Source: Bidens hawaiensis
Lineage: Eukaryota > Streptophyta > Magnoliopsida > Asterales > Asteraceae
Length of the DNA: 64,000 bases
Direction: 5' to 3'
Assembly (NCBI GenBank): GCA_021521415.1
Contig: JAIQDT010002056.1
Coordinates: 310,001-374,000 of the forward strand
Part shown: in pieces, positions 56,901 to 64,000 of the stretch
Layout: each line of letters begins with the position of its first letter
Numbering within the stretch: the first letter of the stretch is position 1
Position numbers and translations under genes: made by a program
Notes under the pieces: generated by a model
Told to the model about the DNA's origin: nothing
What the model saw: only the letters and a program-made list of their open reading frames with translations
Database searches by the model: none

Positions 56901-57716
56901 TTTCATTCGTTAAGCGAAGTTTCAAATTGATGTTATACGTTGTTTGACACCAAGAACTCAAACTATATTGATATTTCGATACTAAAGCTTCATTTATCTA
57001 TTTTATGTCAATGCATTTTCGATTTGCGTGTTGATATTTTGTTAGCACAATGCTTCATTTAATTTTATGTTATTCTCGACCCGTTATTTACAATTAATTA
57101 CCGTGATGGTCATGATTTCGATGTTTATTGATAACCTAATTTTTCCTGATTTCCATATTATTTCAAGAATCAAAAGTCTTATTCATCGATCTTATTATTC
57201 TTGAATCTCAATGTTTACATTTATTGCAAAATTTCTGACTTCAAAAGTTTCATTTATTTATTTTTGTTATTTCGAAACCCAATAGCTCATTTATCAAATA
57301 TGTGATTTTGTATTATAAATTTTTTGTACATTAAGAGTTATCTTTTATTGATGTCTTGCAAATCACACAATATGGCAAACCATGTGGACCATGCGACGAA
57401 CTAAGTAATTACGGGTGCACACATAAATATCAATAACTCGAAACTTGGAATGATTTTAGAAAAACGAGACAAATGCAATATTATAAGGGCATGGTGGATA
57501 CGCCGCTGGTACATCCTATATATAAGTGTCATTGTCATATTTATTATATGTGGCGTCTTTCGGTTCATTCAAAGATCGGCGTTATTTTTTTTATCTAAAT
57601 ATGTAATATATAAAAATGTTTAAACTTTTAACAACTGCATGTACTAGTTGTTTTTTTTCTTTTAAAATTTTATTTTATTTTAATTTCGGGACGAAATTTC
57701 TAAAAGTTGTGAATCC
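53907..57716 (+). other. Internal region of element F, no coding capacity seen
   Basis: Primer site TGGTATCAGAGCC at 53910-53922. At about 54465-54920 five imperfect units begin AAGTCATGGTGATACATGAA or a variant (54465, 54539, 54690, 54781, 54875). The rest is AT-rich with ATT runs (about 55870-55980). It ends CGGGACGAAATTTCTAAAAG before the second LTR. No gag or pol motif found. Confidence 0.7.
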
Positions 57717-57983
57717 TGTAACATTCGTTAATTTCCAAAACCGAAAACCCGACCCGTTTTAAATTTTCGGTTTTGTTTCTATTTAAATTTATATATTTTT
57801 ATAATATTATTAATTAATCTCAATTTTCGTTAATGTATTTTATTTGATCATTTCTATGCAATTATACTTTTCACCACCCTTGTAGTATTACATACTTATT
57901 TAAAACATTCATAATCAAGATCAAATATTTATGTACATGTCCCAGGAAATTTACTAGAGTTATTATTTAACTACTACTACTAC

Positions 57984-58034
<51 letters not shown>

Positions 58035-59797
58035 CATCTTTTCACTGTTACTTAACTAATAAAAAACTAATGAATGTTTTTAATTAAATAAATTTTATTA
58101 AAATAGTTAAACCTTTTGAATACCCCATTAAACAATTTTTAATTTGTGTTTTAATTATATTAAATATGGTTAATTTTCATAAATTCCATAAGACATAACA
58201 ACTCAATATTTTCACTATAAAAGGAGGACAAATCCTCCATTATTTTCACACCTCAATACATTCTTTTCTTAAGCATAAGAGCATTAACAAGTAAGTTTTT
58301 ACCATCTCCTGCATTTTTTTTGCTATTGTTTTGATATTTATCTTGAATGTCCATACTTGTTCATAAATTGTTCTTCATCATCATGTAACTTTTATCATAA
58401 AAATCTTATATTTTGGTTTTAAAAATCATTATGATCATGGATATCCAAGATAAACACTATGATTTTTCTAAATCTTGGATCAAACCTTGTTATTTTGCAA
58501 GAACAAGCATGAATATATATTTATCTAAATCTTATGATTTGTTGATCATCATAAACTTATAAACTTTCTTTTAAATAAGAAGATTTTTAAAAAATTCTTT
58601 TATTAAAAATATTTTACAATAGATATAACATACTTCATATCATTAAATTAATAATTGAGTAAATTAATTATTGTTTATTTTATTTTAACATAAACTAATA
58701 TTTACAATTTCTTTAAAAGAATTCATGAAAAACATTTAAGTTAATTAATTAATTATGTTACTTTAAAAAAAAACGTTTAATCGTAAATTATTCTTAATAT
58801 TGTTATTTAATCTTATATTAATAAGTTATAATTATTTCTCTACAAATCATTCTTCAACTAATAAACATCAAACTAAATTTTATAAACATTATTCATTTTT
58901 TTAAACTCATTAAACATCCCCAAGTCCCCATTTACCATAAGTTAACGAAATAGATATTAAAATAATGCATAATTCCTAAAACTAATATTATTTAACTTTT
59001 ATAATCCCGATAGTTAGTCTTTAAATTTTGTATATTTTTTTAATTATAGTTTGTGAGGTTCGATCATTACAATTTCCTTAAATGTGTTTTCGGTTATTAT
59101 TTCAAGTTGTCTTCAATCTCAAATGTGAGTTTCTCACACCCCCTTTTTACTCTTTTACTACTTTTGGGGGTAGCATATATATCCTATCCAACTTACAATT
59201 TCTTTTATTCATTATTTACAAACTACAATTCGCTATATGGACTTGTGTGTTTACTTTCTACTTGCTCAAGATTGCGTGCTCATGGTTTCCTCATTAAGTA
59301 TGATCATACGCCCCCCTATGCACTCAGGACCTCGATGTTATGAGTGGAATAGGGACCCCCGATCCGAGTACATTGGTTGTTACCAATTGGAAAAGACATC
59401 ACTTGCGCTTATCTGAGTATGTTGGTACACAATCCCAGCTGGAAAGGACCTTACTTGCTCATTTACACTTGTTCATGGAATTGTATGATTTTTATGTACT
59501 TATATTAAAAACTTGTGTGAACTCACCAACTATTCATTTAGTTGACTTTATTTTATATATATATATGCTACAGGTACCTTATTGGATGTTGCCGTGACGA
59601 TGACATTAGTACTTAGAATATTCAACATAAATGGACAAATTGCCTAAATGTGTATTTATTTGTATTTCTTTTACTTCTAAAGTTGTGACATGTTGTTTGA
59701 ATCAATTATTGGTATTATTGTCATTTAATAGTGTCACATTTGTTTTGAGCAATTTGTATATCACACTCAGGCGTTTCCGTTTAGCCGGGGTGTTACA
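57717..59797 (+). repeat. Second LTR of element F (2081 bp), with the empty B2 target
   Basis: TGTAACA...TGTTACA. (ATT)n at about 57988-58034. At about 59000-59015 it carries the uninterrupted CCGATAGTTAGTC that B2 split in the first LTR. Confidence 0.9.
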
Positions 59798-59852
59798 ATC
59801 TATAAGTTGTTTCACTTGTTCATTACAAGCTTTTGCTTGTTCCGGTCCCATC

Positions 59853-62166
59853 TGTAACATCCCCAAAATTTCGATCCAAATTTGACAACTTAGGAAAGTT
59901 GAGGGATCAAAAATAATATATAGACAAGTCATGAGAAAATATCAAATAAGGAAATAGAAATATTTCCTAAAGTTAAGTTTTTCCCACATAATGAAAATAA
60001 TAAAAGGAAACTCCATCCCACATGGATGGATGTAATAAAGTGTAAGCACTTTACATGGGTTTAAATAAGAAATATAAATTCCATCCTACATGGAAAGTGG
60101 TAAAGAAATGGAAGCTCTTTATAAGAGAGAGAATTTTCATATTTATATTCTTTTATGCTTAGCATGCACCAAATGGTCCTAGCAGAGGGTGCGGAGAACC
60201 CGACGCTCACGCGCACAGGCTCGGGCGACGGCGAAGGCGACGACGACGACGGACGCAATGTGGTGCTTTGATGGCGCACTTTGCACTTCACATGCTCGCA
60301 TCACCGTGAGCAGCCTTAGTATTTTTGGAAAACGAGGGATAGACCCATACGTGACAAGATACTAAAGATAAAGGACTAAAAATGAAAATAGTATTCAGGG
60401 ACCCATCGCGCAAGAACACGGCCATCGCGTATCGCGAAGGTCCTTCATGACTCAGGGACACGTGTCACACCCAGGTGACACGTAGCAGCATGGAAGGATA
60501 CGTGGGAAACTTGTCAGGCCACGTGGCAACACGTGGCAGATGTGTCAGGCCACGTGGTGACACGTGGCATAATCTCAGAAAGGTGGGCGTCGCGATACGC
60601 GACGCTGTTGAAGAAGGGGCCCATCGCGTATCGCGATGTGACCAAAAATTAGCTATAAAAAGGGGAGGCTACGACTCATTTCTCACACCCACAGCTACTC
60701 TCTCTCTAAACAACTTTATCTCTCTACCTCGTTTTGCGTGACAACCACCGTTTTGTGTTCCACTGGCCCGACAATCATCACCTCTTAATCCGTGCCAATA
60801 CCCTATGTGTTTCCTCAAAGTGCGTGCCACCCAAAAGTAACCTACATTCCGCCTCAAAGTACGTGCACGACCCGGCGACACCTACACATTGCCTCGATTT
60901 GGGTGTCAAGGAAGGCAGATAAATAACGCCTCGATAAACGTGCATATAGAATAGAAGTGCTGCCAGTATAAACTTAGGAATATCTAACTCCGAATACCCG
61001 TGCGAGGTAGGGGTTCTGCCTAAGTTATTATTAGATTATTATAAATGGCTTAAACCATAGTCGGAGATATAGCCGAACCTTGATTACAATTAAGCATAAT
61101 ATAACATTTCTTAAGCGAAGGTTATAGTCAAAATAGTATTTCTTTATGACTAAGAAATATATTATTTATACAAGAGATTATAGATAATAAATTAATGTTT
61201 CTTCTGGAAGAAGAAACTCAATATAGATGTTTATTCTGGAAGAAGAAACGAACATATAATTGGTAAATAAAGAAAGGGACTAAAGGTCCAAATGTTTTAT
61301 ATATACAAATGATTTTATCAAGGTTAAATATATACAAAACGGACTAAAGGTCTGAAGCTAGATCGATGATCTACTTATTTAAACAAAGGTTATTCTCATA
61401 CTATAGGTCCGAGGTAACAAAACAAGAAGAAGAAATCAGAAAAACAGGAATCATTATCAGAAACTGATTATAAACAGAAAAGGTGAATACGCCCTAAACC
61501 TTTACAAACTCTTTTAGAGTCGGAATGTTTACATAGGATTTACGAATCCTTAAAACTTTGTGTTACAATAATAAGAAACGGACACTTTGATTAAGAGTAT
61601 ACATGTGTCTGGATCCATTCATACATGGTGGCATTTCCTCGAGGCCATGCATATCATCAACATGCCTCTGAAGGTCTACGAGACTGTTAATAGAAATGAT
61701 ATTGTGTATATAATTAATTGTACAAGGTACTTAGAGTAATTTGATCCCAATGTAGTTGGGTGCCTAATGAGTAGTCACAAAGGTATTATTGTTGGTTTCA
61801 CAAAGGTATTGAAAAGATTTTTAAGAGTCAGCGTCATTCACCAGCTGTGTGCTGACGTATTTTCTAACCATTTTACAGGATAACAAGAAATGTTAGAACA
61901 GACAAGCAAGAAAGATTAGAAGATTGGAGTTATAGTCATTAGATGCTATCTAGTGGCTTAAATATTTTATTTCAAATTATTATAAAGAGTTATGTTTTCT
62001 AAAGAAATGTATTTAAAATATCAAACGGGTATTTAAACCCGAGTTTTTAATATAATAATATTTTATTCAAAGGCTTCCGCTAAAATAAAATCCGCAACTC
62101 TGATGTATTTACAAAACATGTACTAACTATTGGTCACATGCCTAGGCTCTAAGTCGGGGTGTGACA
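59853..62166 (+). repeat. 5' LTR of gypsy element G (2314 bp)
   Basis: It starts TGTAACATCCCC and ends AGTCGGGGTGTGACA, directly followed by GGT and a primer site. It contains a G-box cluster, TCGCGTATCGCGA palindromes and a TATA box, then a CT-rich leader. No ORF is supported inside. The 55 nt before it (59798-59852) are unassigned. Confidence 0.8.
60459..60661 (+). promoter_or_regulatory. Promoter of element G: five G-boxes, TCGCG palindromes, TATA box
   Basis: CACGTG at 60459, 60520, 60530, 60551 and 60561. Palindromic pairs at 60425-60437, 60589-60603 and 60622-60638 are built on TCGCG.A.CGCGA. TATAAAAA lies at 60654-60661, about 16 nt after the last one. G-boxes are known plant bZIP/bHLH sites; use here is inferred. 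Confidence 0.6.
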
Positions 62167-62169
62167 GGT

Positions 62170-62183
62170 TGGTATCAGAGCCA
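62170..62183 (+). other. Primer-binding site of element G
   Basis: TGGTATCAGAGCCA, the initiator Met-tRNA complement, three bases after the LTR end. Confidence 0.9.
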
Positions 62184-62451
62184 TCAATCTTAACAAATTA
62201 GGTATTTAATTATACCTAGGCTTTGATTAAGGATAAGTTTGAAAACTTATTATACAAATAATGATTCAAACATACTAGATACTTAGTTTAAAAGTATCAA
62301 GAAATTATTCAAAACTAATACGGATAAGATATAAACAATACAAATAAGATAGGAGCGTCTCCCTATCCCTAAATCTAACCTCGCGCGGATGTTCGATTGT
62401 CAATCTAGCCAAGGATCATGTTAGCCTCAATCTGGTAAAGGAAAAGGATTT

Positions 62452-62832
62452 ATGGGAACGTCTTTTCTCCCAATTCCTATATCTGGAGATGAAAACTCAT
62501 ACCAAACAACAATGGAGGAAGATTCAGATTCATTTGATTCTGACATTCCGTTAGCTCAGATAATTCCAAATCAAAACACATATGAAGCAGGATCAAGTAG
62601 ATCCAAGAAACCAATAATGCCAAAGGAAAAAGAAGTAATGACTTATCCGGAAGAATATCCTTACGGACAAGAATATTTTAATTTTCCGGCAACTCAAGAT
62701 CCTTACCTTGCTCACACTCAAAATGAAGAAACAATGAAAGAAATGGAGGTGGAAGAAAACGAAAAGGAGACTAGAAAAAACATCAAGAAAGATAGCGAGA
62801 TCAAGAAATTTGTCATTCGCTGGAAGAATTAG
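62452..62832 (+). CDS. Small acidic ORF before gag of element G
   Basis: 126 codons, ATG to TAG. Rich in Glu, Asp, Ser and Lys, with no known motif. It lies between the primer site and gag, in a different frame from gag. It could be a regulatory upstream ORF, a first gag exon, or chance. A TTTATTGTAG|T stretch, acceptor-like, sits just before the gag ATG at 62963. Function unknown. Confidence 0.4.
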   Translation: MGTSFLPIPISGDENSYQTTMEEDSDSFDSDIPLAQIIPNQNTYEAGSSRSKKPIMPKEKEVMTYPEEYPYGQEYFNFPATQDPYLAHTQNEETMKEMEVEENEKETRKNIKKDSEIKKFVIRWKN

Positions 62833-62962
62833 AACCTTAGTAATTGTAGAGAGTATAAATGTAACAAATAATATGCACTCTTGTAACTATAATAAGATAT
62901 ATAAAAGATATGTTTTGAACTCTTTGAATATTAGACTTATCTTTTTAAAACTTTATTGTAGT

Positions 62963-64000
62963 ATGTCAAGAGAAGAAAGTGCAAACTCTTACAATAATCC
63001 TCCCAAGAAAACTGTAAATGAAGAAAAAATTGGATATAAAAATAATGAAATTCCTGCCCAATATATAGAAGGAATTGAAAAGATGATTAAGGAAGCTATG
63101 CATCGAGTTCTTGATGCAATCAAGGATATTTCTACAAGTCAAAGTCAATCAAAATCCAACAAGAGAAGTAAAAGTAAATCTAGAAACGAAGAGGTTTATG
63201 ATAGCTCTACAGCTGATAATAAACCAAGGAACAAGAAACGAAAGAAACGTAAGATCCAAAAAGGATGCAACTTTAAGAACTTTAAAGTTTACGATCCTAA
63301 AGAATTTTATGGAGACTCGGATGGTACAGCCGCTTTGAGATGGCTAGAAGAACAAGAATCAATCGTCATCATAAGCAAATGCACCGGTGAGGAAGCTATC
63401 CAGTATTCTTCACAAATGTTCAAGGGAGAAGCTCTTGAATGGTGGAACACCATGATTCAAAACAAGGGTCGAGAAACAATGTATAACTTAAGTTGGGAAA
63501 CATTCAAAGGTCTCATATTAAAGAAATTTTGCCCAACTCATGAAATGGATCGAATTCAAATTGAGTTATGGAATCACAAGGTTATTGGCACAAATCTTAG
63601 GGAATATAATACTAAATTCCTAGAATATTGCCGACTGGTTCCACTTTTATTAATGCCAGAATATAATAAAGTAACTCGTTATATATATGGGTTACCAAGA
63701 GAAATAAGAGACATGGTACGATCCCATATGCCAGAAACAATTGATTCGGCAATGGAAGTGGCCGGATACTTAATAAACAGCATGATAAGGAATCAAGAAG
63801 AAGAAAAGGAGAAATACAAAGAAGACAAGAAACAAAAAGATTCCGAGAAGTTAGAAAAAGAAGAAACTTCTCCCAACACAACATGCAAAAATTGTGGAAG
63901 AAAACATACTGGAAAATGCCGACTAGAAAATACAAATAATTGTGCATACTGCAAGAGAGCAGGTCACACAATAGAAGAATGTCGTAAGAAGTTAGGAGTA
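62963..64000 (+). CDS. gag: Gag of gypsy element G, open at right edge
   Basis: 346 codons are open from ATG at 62963 to the last base, so the gene continues outside. A basic Lys/Arg/Ser stretch (~65-100) is followed by a Ty3/gypsy capsid domain (DGTAALRWLEEQESI, FKGEALEWWNTMIQN, about 115-175; then LREYNTKFLEYCRLVP). A charged Lys/Glu helix and two zinc-knuckle-like motifs follow at the end, CKNCGRKHTGKC and CAYCKRAGHTIEEC (nt ~63889-63981). It is the capsid/nucleocapsid precursor; pol should follow to the right. No stops in the visible part. Confidence 0.9.
   Translation, partial: MSREESANSYNNPPKKTVNEEKIGYKNNEIPAQYIEGIEKMIKEAMHRVLDAIKDISTSQSQSKSNKRSKSKSRNEEVYDSSTADNKPRNKKRKKRKIQKGCNFKNFKVYDPKEFYGDSDGTAALRWLEEQESIVIISKCTGEEAIQYSSQMFKGEALEWWNTMIQNKGRETMYNLSWETFKGLILKKFCPTHEMDRIQIELWNHKVIGTNLREYNTKFLEYCRLVPLLLMPEYNKVTRYIYGLPREIRDMVRSHMPETIDSAMEVAGYLINSMIRNQEEEKEKYKEDKKQKDSEKLEKEETSPNTTCKNCGRKHTGKCRLENTNNCAYCKRAGHTIEECRKKLGV

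Larger units (their letters stand above)
39306..59797 (+). mobile_element. Element F: large gypsy-like element without genes (LARD-like), hosting B2
   Basis: First LTR: 39306-40652 plus 53108-53906, interrupted by B2. Primer site TGGTATCAGAGCC at 53910-53922, internal region to 57716, second LTR 57717-59797 (2081 bp). The LTRs begin TGTAACA and end TGTTACA. No ORF resembles gag or pol in the 3.8 kb internal region, so it depends on proteins made elsewhere. LTR type and primer site suggest a Ty3/gypsy origin. Confidence 0.8.

Noticed and set aside
59053..59597. Two ORFs of 85-96 codons in plus orientation
   Set aside because: They lie inside the second LTR of element F. The 85-codon ORF's near-identical counterpart at 53432 is in the split first LTR. 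No protein motif.

Overview
The window is plant nuclear DNA, AT-rich and built almost entirely of LTR retrotransposons nested in one another. I found no host housekeeping gene, rRNA or tRNA gene. The organism is most likely a eudicot. The protein with an (F/Y)PRF.QM motif carried downstream of pol recalls repeats of the daisy family (Asteraceae), but that attribution is from memory and is not proven here.

Layout. (A) 1-11131, plus strand: a Sirevirus-type Ty1/copia element with its 5' end left of the window. It has the gag 3' part, an intact pol, a 2.8 kb non-coding spacer and a third gene, then purine tracts and a 3' LTR. The third gene looks like a normal split plant gene: palindrome array, TATA box, leader intron, two coding exons. 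(B1) 11132-18277, minus strand: a second Sirevirus family. Its pol is open and its gag has one nonsense codon. Its 3' part is missing because element A inserted into it. (C) 18278-30367: gypsy LTR remnants, two decayed copia elements, AT-rich and tandem repeats. (D) 31046-36235, plus: a copia element decayed mainly by stop codons. (E) 36905-39248, minus: broken gypsy pol of Tat type. (F) 39306-59797: a large gypsy-like element without coding capacity (LARD-like), with 2.1 kb LTRs. Its first LTR is split by (B2) 40653-53102, a complete copy of family B with two 462-bp LTRs, a 5-bp target duplication, an intact 934-residue third gene, and broken gag and pol. (G) 59853-64000, plus: the 5' LTR, primer site and gag of a Ty3/gypsy element that runs off the right edge.

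The most notable result concerns the third genes of families A and B. The two proteins are homologous at both ends and nearly equal in length once an in-frame 172-nt intron is removed from A. In both families the gene follows a family-specific palindrome array and a TATA box like those in that family's LTR, and a splice-acceptor-like CAG lies just before the ATG. This suggests a third gene with its own promoter and splicing inside a Sirevirus. The proteins have basic patches and coiled coils but no visible signal peptide or membrane anchor, so 'envelope-like' is a positional label only.

A second result is a conserved non-coding block after pol in both families. It contains duplicated stem-loops whose arms change together between copies.
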